Assembly: GCA_045807945.1 (NCBI GenBank) | Contig: JBJMGI010000009.1 | Location: 1 to 44,775 of the forward strand | Reading direction: 5' to 3' | DNA length: 44,775 nucleotides | From: CAVQGF01 sp045807945 | Lineage (GTDB): Bacteria > Acidobacteriota > Terriglobia > Terriglobales > Acidobacteriaceae | Part shown: positions 17,401 to 24,969 of the stretch, one piece after another | How the letters are laid out: every line of letters starts with the position of its first letter | Position numbering within the stretch: position 1 is the stretch's first letter | Notes under the pieces: model-generated | Told to the model about the DNA's origin: nothing | The model's database searches: none | What the model saw: only the letters and a program-made list of their open reading frames with translations | Program-made: the position numbers and the translations under genes

Positions 17401-18129
17401 ATGGGCCAACGTAAACAGCCGCGCGTGGACGCGACCATAGAAGTGCGCCTGTTTGGTATGGACGGCATGGAAAAGCCGTTTACCGCCACTGCTACGACCA
17501 AAGAGGTCAGCAAGACTGGCGCGCAGATCGCGGGTGTGCAGCACTATTTCAAGCCGGGACAGACCATCGGGTTCTCCATCGCGGGCAAGAAATACCGCTG
17601 CACCGTTATGTGGGTGGGCCGCCACGATACGCCGCTGGTTGGACATATCGGCGTGCAGGTGCAAGGGCACATCACTCCCGACTGGGGCGTGAGCTTCCCC
17701 GCGCATCCGATCGATAGCTTCACTCCGAAGCGGATCCACGAGTCGAAGAAGGACTCTGACAGCGTCAGCTATTTTGAGTACCGGGCCGAGCGCCGCGATG
17801 CGAAGCGGCAGCCGGTGCGGGCAGGCGCGCGCATAAAGCCAGCCCTCGGCGGAGCCGCCGGTTGGGGCATGTGCACGGATGTCAGCCTGGGCGGTTGCTT
17901 CATAGAGACGGCAAGCAATCTGACCCCGGGAATGCGCCTGGAGCTCACCATCAATGTCGAGAACGCGGAGATACGCGCGATCGGAGTGGTGCGCAACCGC
18001 AAACGAAACGGAGTCGGGATTGAGTTCACCGAACTGACGCGCGACACGAAAGAACATCTGAAACTCATGACCAGCGAGCGGGCGAAGTTCGTGCAGCCAC
18101 TGAAGAAGAGCACTGCGTCAGAAGATTGA
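17401..18129 (+). CDS. Protein with two PilZ-like domains
   Basis: The 242-residue soluble protein has two PilZ-like halves. The first starts with RKQPRVDATIEV at residues 4-15 and has EVSKTGAQIAG, where the usual D/N-x-S-x-x-G is degenerate. The second starts with RRDAKRQPVRAGARI near residue 127 and has TDVSLGGCFIET, a good match to the c-di-GMP-binding D/N-x-S-x-x-G motif. It is therefore a likely c-di-GMP receptor, with a canonical C-terminal site and a modified N-terminal one. The start at 17401 follows a TACAAT -10-like sequence closely, so the leader is very short. It is not obviously linked in function to its neighbours. Confidence 0.85.
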   Translation: MGQRKQPRVDATIEVRLFGMDGMEKPFTATATTKEVSKTGAQIAGVQHYFKPGQTIGFSIAGKKYRCTVMWVGRHDTPLVGHIGVQVQGHITPDWGVSFPAHPIDSFTPKRIHESKKDSDSVSYFEYRAERRDAKRQPVRAGARIKPALGGAAGWGMCTDVSLGGCFIETASNLTPGMRLELTINVENAEIRAIGVVRNRKRNGVGIEFTELTRDTKEHLKLMTSERAKFVQPLKKSTASED

Positions 18130-18166
18130 TTGACGCAGCACCCATCCTTGCCGATGATGGGAGCCA

Positions 18167-18934
18167 ATGCCCTCCAACCTGATCCATAAACTCACCGGAA
18201 AAGACACCCGCCTGAGCGGCTTTCGCCATTTTGAGCTGCTGGTGAACGTGTTCGTGGTCGTTTTGCTGATCTCGAACCTGGTCGCGCAGAAGATCGTGCC
18301 GATCGGGCCGTTTCATCTTTTTGGCCGGGAATTCACGTTTCATGTAAGCGGTGCGCAGGCGCTGTTTCCGATCACGTACATCTTTGGCGACGTGTTCACC
18401 GAAGTGTACGGATACAAAGCTTCGCGGCGCGCGATCTGGATAGGATTCTTTGCTTCGGTGCTGATGGCGCTGATGTCCACTTTCGTGGTGCTGCTGCCGT
18501 ACGATCCTTCATGGCCGAATCAGAAGGCGTTTGAGGCTGTGTTCTACCAGCTTCCGCGCGCCATCGTAGCCAGCCTGGTCGCGTATTGGTGTGGCGAGTT
18601 CACCAACTCTTACACCATGGCCAAGATGAAGCTGTGGACGAACGGCAAGATGCTGTGGTCGCGGACCATCGGCTCAACGGTTGCAGGACAGTTGGTAGAT
18701 ACGGTGGTCGTGATCGTTTTCCTCTTTGCGGGAAAGAAGACTCTCGGCGAGCTCGGTAACTTGATCATCTCTGCGTACTTTTTCAAAGTGATTTACGAGG
18801 CGGCGATGACGCCGTTCACTTACCTTGTGGTGAATGGGCTGAAGCGGGCGGAGGGAATCGACGTGTTCGATAAGGGAACAGACTTCAATCCGTTCGCGAA
18901 GGAAGAAGCGGAATCGGCTTCTGAGACGGCTTAG
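18167..18934 (+). CDS. yhhQ: Queuosine precursor transporter family (YhhQ/VUT)
   Basis: The 255-residue inner-membrane protein has about six helices and matches the COG1738 family: FELLVNVFVVVLLISNLVAQK, FPITYIFGDVFTEVYGYKASRRAIW, NSYTMAKMKLWTNGKMLWSRTIGSTVAGQLVDT. The E. coli member imports queuosine precursors (preQ0/preQ1). A 6-bp hairpin (CCCATC/GATGGG) lies just before the start codon and may limit initiation, but I could not match it to a preQ1 riboswitch. No other queuosine gene is present. Its TAG overlaps the TAA of the opposing gene at 18931-18934. Confidence 0.9.
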   Translation: MPSNLIHKLTGKDTRLSGFRHFELLVNVFVVVLLISNLVAQKIVPIGPFHLFGREFTFHVSGAQALFPITYIFGDVFTEVYGYKASRRAIWIGFFASVLMALMSTFVVLLPYDPSWPNQKAFEAVFYQLPRAIVASLVAYWCGEFTNSYTMAKMKLWTNGKMLWSRTIGSTVAGQLVDTVVVIVFLFAGKKTLGELGNLIISAYFFKVIYEAAMTPFTYLVVNGLKRAEGIDVFDKGTDFNPFAKEEAESASETA

Positions 18935-19986
18935 CTTTTACTTGTTGCGACTGCCGGCCCATGCAGATTCAGCCGGCGCGAGTGCTGCTGGATGGCGGCA
19001 AGGATCTCCAGCGCCAGTGCGAGATTGCGGCGGCCATCTTCGAGCGAGACGAGCGGCTTTGTGCGCTCGCGGACTGCGCGCAGAAATTCCTTGATCTCAG
19101 CCATTAGCGGCTCTTCTTTTTCGATCGGCGGCTTCGCCAGCTTGATGTTCGGGCTGGAAGGGTGAGCGCCGAGATCTTCGCTCCCCATAAATTCCATCGG
19201 GTTGAATCCTTGCACAGCCGAGGACGGCTGTGCCACGCCGGTCCCATCCCCGCCGCCGCCTTCCACCGTGAAGGCGATCACGTCCTGCCGGGTGTAATCG
19301 AGCGAGATGTACTGGTGCGGCTGGAAGAAGCGCAGCTTGCGCACGCGCTCGGTGGAAACGCGGCTGGCGGTGAAATTGGCGACGCAGCCGGAGTCGAATT
19401 CCAGTCGAACGTTCGCGATGTCGACCTTCTCGGTAAGGATCGGCAGGCCGACGGCGCGGACCTCTTTCACGGGCGAGTCCACGAACGAGAGCACAACGTC
19501 GAGGTCGTGGATCATGAGGTCGAGCACGACGTCTACATCGAGGGCACGCGGCGTGAAGATGCTGAGCCGGTGGACCTCGAAGAACATCGGCTGGGTGAGC
19601 AGCGGAACAGTAGCGCGAACCGCTGGATTGAATCGCTCGAGGTGGCCGACCATCCCGATGCGCGAGGTACGCTGCGCCAAGCGGATCAGCTCGTCGGCTT
19701 CGCCGAGCGACGCAGCGAGTGGCTTCTCGATGAGCACGTCCACGCCGGCTTCCATCAGCTTGCGCGCGACGTTCAGGTGCTCAACGGTCGGAACAGCGAC
19801 AGAAGCGGCTTCGGGCTTGGCGTCGCGTAAGAGCTCGTCAATGCTGGTGAAGGCGCGGGTGCCGAACTCGGCCGCCACGGCGGACGCGCGGGCGTGGTCG
19901 TGGTCGACGATGCCGACGAACTCGACTTCACCTTTTTGCGCGAGGTCGCGATAGACACGCGCGTGGTTGCGCCCGAAGGCGCCCAC
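18931..19986 (-). CDS. Gfo/Idh/MocA oxidoreductase in lipid A cluster (GnnA-like candidate)
   Basis: The protein has an N-terminal NAD(P) Rossmann fold (GAFGRNHARVYRDL), IEKPLAAS near residue 95 with the catalytic lysine, and a C-terminal Gfo/Idh domain. It lies 57 bases after lpxI and near lpxA, as in clusters where a related enzyme (GnnA) oxidises UDP-GlcNAc for amide-linked lipid A; this is inference. From the GTG at 19986 the first strand of the Rossmann fold is cut. The frame runs upstream to a TAA near lpxI as ALKTAAIGVGAFG, with only a CTG (20019) as a possible start. Residues near 251-258 are coded by a palindromic repeat, in a 30-residue low-complexity stretch. Confidence 0.85.
   Translation of the reverse strand: MGAFGRNHARVYRDLAQKGEVEFVGIVDHDHARASAVAAEFGTRAFTSIDELLRDAKPEAASVAVPTVEHLNVARKLMEAGVDVLIEKPLAASLGEADELIRLAQRTSRIGMVGHLERFNPAVRATVPLLTQPMFFEVHRLSIFTPRALDVDVVLDLMIHDLDVVLSFVDSPVKEVRAVGLPILTEKVDIANVRLEFDSGCVANFTASRVSTERVRKLRFFQPHQYISLDYTRQDVIAFTVEGGGGDGTGVAQPSSAVQGFNPMEFMGSEDLGAHPSSPNIKLAKPPIEKEEPLMAEIKEFLRAVRERTKPLVSLEDGRRNLALALEILAAIQQHSRRLNLHGPAVATSKS
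19212..19233. repeat. Palindromic repeat inside the Gfo/Idh gene
   Basis: GCACAGCCG and CGGCTGTGC form a 9-bp perfect stem around the loop AGGA. On the minus strand it encodes the VAQPSSAVQG stretch. A close relative with an 8-bp stem and loop AGG is at 44086-44104 between genes. Confidence 0.7.
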
Positions 19987-20045
19987 GCCAATGGCGGCGG
20001 TTTTGAGTGCAGTTGTCAGTGCGAGTTCCCGGTTCTCAGTTTAAA

Positions 20046-20885
20046 TCAGTCGGAAGAAATCGCGATGTTCGCGCGGTCGGCGGCGGTGATGATCTTCTCG
20101 CCGTCGAGCAGTAGACAGCGACCCGCATCGATCGCGAGGCAAGTCGCGCCGGTGGTGGCCATGATGTCAATCGTCTTCACTCCGACGGTGGGGACGTCGA
20201 AGCGCATGTCCTGATTCGGCTTCGCTACTTTTACGACAGTGAGAGCGCGGGAGAGAGTTGAAGCGGTGTCGCCAAGGCTACCCATGATCGCGCCGGCGCG
20301 CTCGATGGTCACGTCTGTGCCTTCCATGGCTTCGACAGCGACGCAGGCGCTTTCAGCGATAACGACGGTCTGGCCGATGTCGTAATGCGCAATGTGGCGG
20401 GCGACGTCACGTCCGTAGGCAATGTTTTTCTTTTCTTCCTCGGTCGGAGCGCGCTTCGTCAGAATGCCGGGTTTTGCGAGCAGCGGCTCGAGGAACTCGG
20501 TCGAGCGCATGAGGTAGATGCCCTCGTCTTCAAGGACCTTGGCGATCGCGCCGATCAGCGAATCGGTATTGCGGGTCCCGAGCGAGAGCAGCAGCTTAGC
20601 GAGGCGCCAGTCGGGGCGGATGCTGCTGAATATCTGCTTGTGCTTTACTTGCCCCGCCATGAGAGCGCGGGTGATGCCTTCTGCTTTGAAAGTTTCGATC
20701 AATTTCGAGAGCTCGCCGAGAGAGAGCCAATGCACCTTGGTTCCATTACTCTCGATGGCCGGATCGGTTTCTTCTTTGATCGCCGCAACAATAACTTCGT
20801 TCCCTTGCGCGCGAGCCGCGTCTAAGACAAGAAAGGGAAAGCGGCCGTTGCCGGCGATGAGTCCGAGTTTGGGAGCAGCGGGCAC
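20046..20885 (-). CDS. lpxI: UDP-2,3-diacylglucosamine pyrophosphatase LpxI
   Basis: LpxI (DUF1009) hydrolyses UDP-2,3-diacyl-GlcN to lipid X, replacing LpxH in many non-enteric bacteria. The protein shows KLGLIAGNGRFPFLVL at the start, AGQVKHKQIF, and a C-terminal GATCLAIDAGRCLLLDGEKII, all family marks. The open frame to 21044 has 53 extra residues without similarity, and they overlap the start region of the divergent gene. I choose the GTG at 20885, giving 279 residues, the usual family length; a TTG at 20891 is an alternative. It is followed by the Gfo/Idh gene on the same strand. Confidence 0.93.
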   Translation of the reverse strand: MPAAPKLGLIAGNGRFPFLVLDAARAQGNEVIVAAIKEETDPAIESNGTKVHWLSLGELSKLIETFKAEGITRALMAGQVKHKQIFSSIRPDWRLAKLLLSLGTRNTDSLIGAIAKVLEDEGIYLMRSTEFLEPLLAKPGILTKRAPTEEEKKNIAYGRDVARHIAHYDIGQTVVIAESACVAVEAMEGTDVTIERAGAIMGSLGDTASTLSRALTVVKVAKPNQDMRFDVPTVGVKTIDIMATTGATCLAIDAGRCLLLDGEKIITAADRANIAISSD

Positions 20886-20962
20886 GAACAACAGTGTACT
20901 GGATTGATTTTTGATTGTTGATTTTAGATTTTGATCACGGTTGAACGGAAGGCGAGACAGAA

Positions 20963-22216
20963 ATGAAGAAAATGCTACTGAGGCTGGTGGTTGCGAGCTT
21001 GCTGCTGCCCACGGTTGCGTGCGGGGCGGCGAAAAAAGAGACACTCACGTTCGAAGGAACGCCGCAGGACGCGAAATTCCTGCAGCACTACGAGATCAAG
21101 GCATCGGAGCTTCCCAAACCGGGCGCAACGCGCAGCTCGACAAATGATCAGCGCTCAGAAGACCATCCACCCGGAGCGCGGCTGCACTTGCCCGTGGGAT
21201 TCCGGATCAGCGTTTTTGACGATGGGACTTTCCGTCGCGCCCGCTGGCTAGCGCTGGCGCCGAATGGAGACGTCTTCGTCAGTGATTCCGGAAGTGGCGA
21301 GATCGGCATCCTGCGCGGAATCGGACCGGATGGAAAAGCTCAGCAGAAATTCACTTTCGCCACCGGACTCGAGCAGCCGTTCGGCATGGCGTTCTGGAAG
21401 AACTACCTGTACCTGGCGCAGACGGGCGAGGTGGTCCGGTACAAGTACACATCGGGACAGACGAAGGCAGAAGGCAAGCCGGAGCACATCGCCGACCTTA
21501 CTCCATTCGGTTACAACCAGCACTGGACGCGCGATATCGCATTCAATCCCGCGGGCACGAAGATGTACGTGACGGTTGGATCGTCGGTGAACGATTCGCC
21601 GGAGAGCGATCCCCGGCGTGCAGCGATCTCCGAGTACAACCCCGACGGATCGGGGCAGCGGATATTCGCGAGTGGGCTGCGTAACGCCGTTGGCATCGCG
21701 TTCGAGCCGAACACAGGAAAGCTTTGGGCGACCATCAACGAACGCGACGGCTTGGGTGACAATCTTCCGCCCGATTACTTCAGTTCTGTCCAGGATGGCG
21801 GCTTCTACGGCTGGCCGTACTCGTACATCGGTCCGCATCCCGATCCGGACAACGGGAACAAGCGTCCTGACCTGGTGCAGAAGACGATCACGCCCGATGT
21901 ATTGATCCAATCGCATTCGGCGGCGCTGGGGCTCGCGTTCTACAACGGCAAGATGTTTCCGGCGGAATATCAGGGAGACGCGTTCATTGCGCTGCACGGG
22001 TCGTGGAACCGCGCCGAGCCGACGGGATACAAGATCGTCCGTGTGCACATGAAAGACGGGAAGCCGGTGGGCGGCTACGACGACTTCATCGACGGTTGGT
22101 TCACCGACGGTAAGGTGTGGGGGCGACCCGTGGGATTGCTGGTGATGCAGGATGGGTCGCTGCTGATCGTGGATGATGGTGGGAAGAGGATTTGGAGAGT
22201 TACTTACGGGAAGTGA
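20963..22216 (+). CDS. PQQ-type sugar (sorbosone) dehydrogenase-like lipoprotein
   Basis: The 417-residue propeller protein resembles the L-sorbosone/glucose dehydrogenase family (GSDH). Signs are GFRISVFDDG, PNGDVFVSDSGSG, NQHWTRDIAFNP, GLRNAVGIAFEP, YGWPYSYIGPHPDP and ALHGSWNRAEPTGYKIVRV. These enzymes oxidise sugars in the periplasm with PQQ as cofactor; PQQ use is family knowledge, not shown here. The signal peptide ends in TVACG, so Cys20 may be lipidated. The gene sits on the opposite strand between lpxI and lpxA, interrupting the lipid A genes. It converges on lpxA with 5 bases between stops. Confidence 0.87.
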   Translation: MKKMLLRLVVASLLLPTVACGAAKKETLTFEGTPQDAKFLQHYEIKASELPKPGATRSSTNDQRSEDHPPGARLHLPVGFRISVFDDGTFRRARWLALAPNGDVFVSDSGSGEIGILRGIGPDGKAQQKFTFATGLEQPFGMAFWKNYLYLAQTGEVVRYKYTSGQTKAEGKPEHIADLTPFGYNQHWTRDIAFNPAGTKMYVTVGSSVNDSPESDPRRAAISEYNPDGSGQRIFASGLRNAVGIAFEPNTGKLWATINERDGLGDNLPPDYFSSVQDGGFYGWPYSYIGPHPDPDNGNKRPDLVQKTITPDVLIQSHSAALGLAFYNGKMFPAEYQGDAFIALHGSWNRAEPTGYKIVRVHMKDGKPVGGYDDFIDGWFTDGKVWGRPVGLLVMQDGSLLIVDDGGKRIWRVTYGK

Positions 22217-22221
22217 CCGAG

Positions 22222-23019
22222 CTATTTGATAACGCCGCGCTTGGAATCTTCGATGAAGCTGACGAGTTGACGCACGTCTTCGCCGAGTTCACCTTCGGCC
22301 TTAATCTTCTCGAGAGCTTGTGAGGTATTGAGCCGCGAATTAAGCAGCGTCTTGAAGGCCTTCTGGATCTGCCGCACCCGCTCTTTGCTGAACCCGCGGC
22401 GCTCGAGACCGATGGAGTTCGCGCCGTACGCGCGAGCCTCGCGTGAGGCGACTGTCTTAGAAAAAGGAAGAACGTCTTTCGTCACGACCGTTCCGCCGCC
22501 GATGTAGGCATGCGCGCCGACGCGCGTGAACTGGTGTACAGGCGAAAACGCACCAACGGTGGCCCACTCTTCAATGATCACGTGCCCGGCAAGGGTCGCG
22601 TTGTTGGCCATGATTACATGATCGCCGACGAAGCAATCGTGAGCGATGTGCGAATAAGCCATGAGCAGGCAGTAACTGCCGAGCTTGGTTAAGCCGCCGC
22701 CCCCGGGTGTGCCGCGGTGAATGGTGACGCATTCGCGGAGCTGATTGTGGTCGCCAATCTCAAGCCGCGTCTTCTCGCCTTTGAACTTCAGGTCCTGCGG
22801 CTCCATGCCGAGCGATACGAAGGGGAAGATCCGATTGCTGCTGCCGATCTTAGTAGAGCCGTTGATAACGACGTGAGCGACCAGTTCGTTGTCTTCACCA
22901 AGGTCGACCTCGGGTCCGACGACGCAATAGGGACCGATGCGGCAGGAAGCGGGGACCTTTGCGCCGGGATCAACTATAGCGGTGGCGTGCACGTTGGCGG
23001 CAGCGGCGGAAGGTTTCAT
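22222..23019 (-). CDS. lpxA: UDP-N-acetylglucosamine acyltransferase
   Basis: LpxA transfers a 3-hydroxyacyl chain from ACP to UDP-GlcNAc, the first step of lipid A synthesis. The 265-residue left-handed parallel beta-helix has many hexapeptide repeats. It contains ECVTIHRGT, the catalytic histidine region YSHIAHDCFVGD (first His), ANNATLAGHV, VHQFTRVGAHAYIGGG and the C-terminal LERRGFSKERVRQIQKAF. Its ATG follows the fabZ stop after 3 bases, so the two are co-translated. Whether it prefers UDP-GlcNAc or the 3-amino sugar cannot be told here. Confidence 0.97.
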   Translation of the reverse strand: MKPSAAAANVHATAIVDPGAKVPASCRIGPYCVVGPEVDLGEDNELVAHVVINGSTKIGSSNRIFPFVSLGMEPQDLKFKGEKTRLEIGDHNQLRECVTIHRGTPGGGGLTKLGSYCLLMAYSHIAHDCFVGDHVIMANNATLAGHVIIEEWATVGAFSPVHQFTRVGAHAYIGGGTVVTKDVLPFSKTVASREARAYGANSIGLERRGFSKERVRQIQKAFKTLLNSRLNTSQALEKIKAEGELGEDVRQLVSFIEDSKRGVIK

Positions 23020-23022
23020 TCG

Positions 23023-23538
23023 TCAGCGCGCGGAATGGTTGGAAGCAGGACGATCGATGACCATGCAGCTCAGCTCGGCTTCGCAGGCGAGATTGTCACC
23101 GACGTAGGCTGACCCGTGCATGCGTCCGATATTGCGGCGGAAGGCGAGGACTTCGACCTCAATGCGGAGCTGGTCGCCGGGCGTGACCTGTTTGCGGAAC
23201 TTGCAGTCATCTATGCCGGTGAAGAGGACCAGCTTCGAGTTCGGCTTGAACTCGCGCATGATCAGCAATCCGCCGGCCTGCGCCATAGCTTCGACGACGA
23301 GCACGCCCGGCATCACCGGGTGGCCGGGGAAGTGGCCAACGAAATACGGTTCGTTCATCGTGACGGACTTGATGGCGGTAACGCGTTTGCCAACCTCCAA
23401 TGCGATGATGCGGTCGATGAGCAGGAAGGGATAGCGGTGCGGCAAGATCTGCTGGATCTGCTGAATGTCGAGCGTGACCGCCTCCGCAGCAGGTGCGCCG
23501 GGAGCGGGATCCATCGCTTTTTCAGCCGAATGAGACAT
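23023..23538 (-). CDS. fabZ: 3-hydroxyacyl-ACP dehydratase FabZ
   Basis: FabZ dehydrates 3-hydroxyacyl-ACP in fatty acid elongation and competes with LpxA for the same substrate pool. The 171-residue hot-dog protein has ILPHRYPFLLIDRI, and the catalytic His69 (GHFPGHP) and Glu83 (LVVEAMAQAGG), spaced as in E. coli. The open frame extends upstream to 24009 across the M20 gene; the real start is the ATG at 23538. A TATAAT lies at 23554-23559 on the minus strand, giving a very short leader; no good -35 was found. About 20 poorly conserved residues precede the conserved part. Confidence 0.96.
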   Translation of the reverse strand: MSHSAEKAMDPAPGAPAAEAVTLDIQQIQQILPHRYPFLLIDRIIALEVGKRVTAIKSVTMNEPYFVGHFPGHPVMPGVLVVEAMAQAGGLLIMREFKPNSKLVLFTGIDDCKFRKQVTPGDQLRIEVEVLAFRRNIGRMHGSAYVGDNLACEAELSCMVIDRPASNHSAR

Positions 23539-23625
23539 ATCCAAAGAGCAACGATTATACTGCACCCCTCGCGGGCGACCGCATCCCGTTGAGAGGAGAT
23601 TCAACTGCTTACCTCGCCAAGAGAA

Positions 23626-24759
23626 TTGGAGTCTCGGCTCGCGCAAAGGCGCGAGGATATGGTGAACCTCATCCGTGAGGCGGCGGAGATCGAGTCGCCG
23701 AGCGACGATAAGGCGGCGCTCGACCGTATGGCGCAGTTCGCGGCCGGGCGGTTTGCAAACCTGGGTGGCCGAGTGATGCTGCATCCGCAGGCGCAGGCAG
23801 GCGACCATCTGCAGGTCACGTTTGGCGGCCGGGAACACGGCAAACCCGTTCTGCTGCTCGGTCACTTCGACACCGTTTGGCCGGTCGGAACGGTGCACAC
23901 CATGCCGGTGCGCGAGAGCGGAGGCAAGCTCTACGGTCCAGGCGTCTTCGACATGAAGGCGGGAATCGCGATGATGGTGTTTGCGATCTCGTGGTTGCAG
24001 CAGGTGCATGGTTTGCTACCGCGGCCGGTGACGGTGCTTTTGGTCTCCGACGAAGAGATTGGGAGCGCGAGCTCGCGCGCGATCACGGAAAAGTTAGCGA
24101 AGGAGCACGCGGCGGTGCTGGTGCTGGAGCCGTCGTTCGGGGCGAAGGGTGCGCTGAAGACGTCGCGCAAAGGTGTGGGCGAATTCACGATGCGAGTGCA
24201 GGGCGTCTCGGCACACGCCGGGTTGGACTTCGACAAAGGGCAGAGCGCCGTACTCGAGTTGGCAAAACAGATCGCGAAGGTGAGCGCGTTCACGGACAAG
24301 CGTCGCGGCATCACGGTGAACGCGGGAGTTGTGGCGGGAGGAAGCCGCAGCAACGTGATCGCGGCAGAGGCGAAGGCGCAGTTCGATCTGCGGGTCGCCA
24401 CCATGCGGGATGCGAAGACGATGGAGAAGCGCTTCCGCGCGCTGAAGGCGATCAATAAGAAATGCAAGCTGGCGATTTCCGGCGGCATCAATCGGCCGCC
24501 GCTCGAACGGAGTCAGCAGGTGAAAGCACTGTTCGCGCAGGCGCGCGACATCGCCAAAGAGCTGGGGTTCAAGTTGGACGAAGCCTCCGTGGGCGGCGGA
24601 TCGGACGGGAATTTTACGGCGGCTTTGGGAGTTAGCACTTTAGACGGTCTAGGCGCGATAGGGGATGGCGCGCACGCCATCCACGAACATGTTGTGGTGG
24701 ACGCGCTGCCGTGGAGAACGGCGTTAGTAGCGTCATTGATAGAGCGAATCGCGCAGTAA
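23626..24759 (+). CDS. M20 family metallopeptidase (CPG2-like)
   Basis: This zinc exopeptidase resembles glutamate carboxypeptidase CPG2. The metal ligands are visible: GHFDTVWP, GVFDMKAG (bridging Asp), SDEEIGS (catalytic Glu-Glu), VLEPS, and the C-terminal HAIHEH; a lid/dimerisation domain lies between (SAHAGLDF). There is no signal peptide, so it is cytoplasmic. The coordinate given is the in-frame TTG at 23626 (377 residues). However, AGGAG lies 6 bases before a CTG at 23605 in the same frame (LLTSPRELESR...), which may be the real start. It is divergent from fabZ. Confidence 0.88.
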   Translation: MESRLAQRREDMVNLIREAAEIESPSDDKAALDRMAQFAAGRFANLGGRVMLHPQAQAGDHLQVTFGGREHGKPVLLLGHFDTVWPVGTVHTMPVRESGGKLYGPGVFDMKAGIAMMVFAISWLQQVHGLLPRPVTVLLVSDEEIGSASSRAITEKLAKEHAAVLVLEPSFGAKGALKTSRKGVGEFTMRVQGVSAHAGLDFDKGQSAVLELAKQIAKVSAFTDKRRGITVNAGVVAGGSRSNVIAAEAKAQFDLRVATMRDAKTMEKRFRALKAINKKCKLAISGGINRPPLERSQQVKALFAQARDIAKELGFKLDEASVGGGSDGNFTAALGVSTLDGLGAIGDGAHAIHEHVVVDALPWRTALVASLIERIAQ

Positions 24760-24807
24760 GCGCGCGGGGCGGGTGGTAGAATCGAGCTTCATTCCGCAGG
24801 AGGAATC

Positions 24808-24969
24808 ATGGGTAAATTAGGACCAATGGAGTTGTTGCTGATCCTGGCCATCGCGCTGGTGATCTTTGGGCCGGGCAAAATTGCTGACATTGGCAAGGGC
24901 CTCGGCGAAGGCATCAAGAATTTCAAGAGCGGCTTGAAAGAAGGCAACGAGCCGGAGAAGAAGTCCTAA
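24808..24969 (+). CDS. tatA: Sec-independent translocase protein TatA/E
   Basis: The 53-residue protein has the TatA plan: a short N-terminus with Gly-Pro, one membrane helix (MELLLILAIALVIFGPGK, with the FGP hinge), an amphipathic helix (IADIGKGLGEGIKNFKSG) and a charged tail. TatA multimers form the pore for folded, twin-arginine substrates; TatC is not in the window. AGGAGG lies 5 bases before the ATG, a very strong site, and TAGAAT lies upstream. Its TAA overlaps the TAG of the convergent maf gene (24966-24969). Confidence 0.95.
   Translation: MGKLGPMELLLILAIALVIFGPGKIADIGKGLGEGIKNFKSGLKEGNEPEKKS

Noticed and set aside
18130..18166. preQ1 riboswitch before the YhhQ-type gene
   Set aside because: Only a short hairpin is present; I do not see the conserved A-rich tail and loop of preQ1 classes within the 37-base spacer.
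20886..21044. N-terminal extension of LpxI to 21044
   Set aside because: The extra residues are unlike the family and overlap the start of the divergent gene; GTG at 20885 gives the usual length.
23539..24009. N-terminal extension of FabZ to 24009
   Set aside because: The upstream part is antisense to the M20 gene and Arg/His-rich; the ATG at 23538 begins the FabZ domain.
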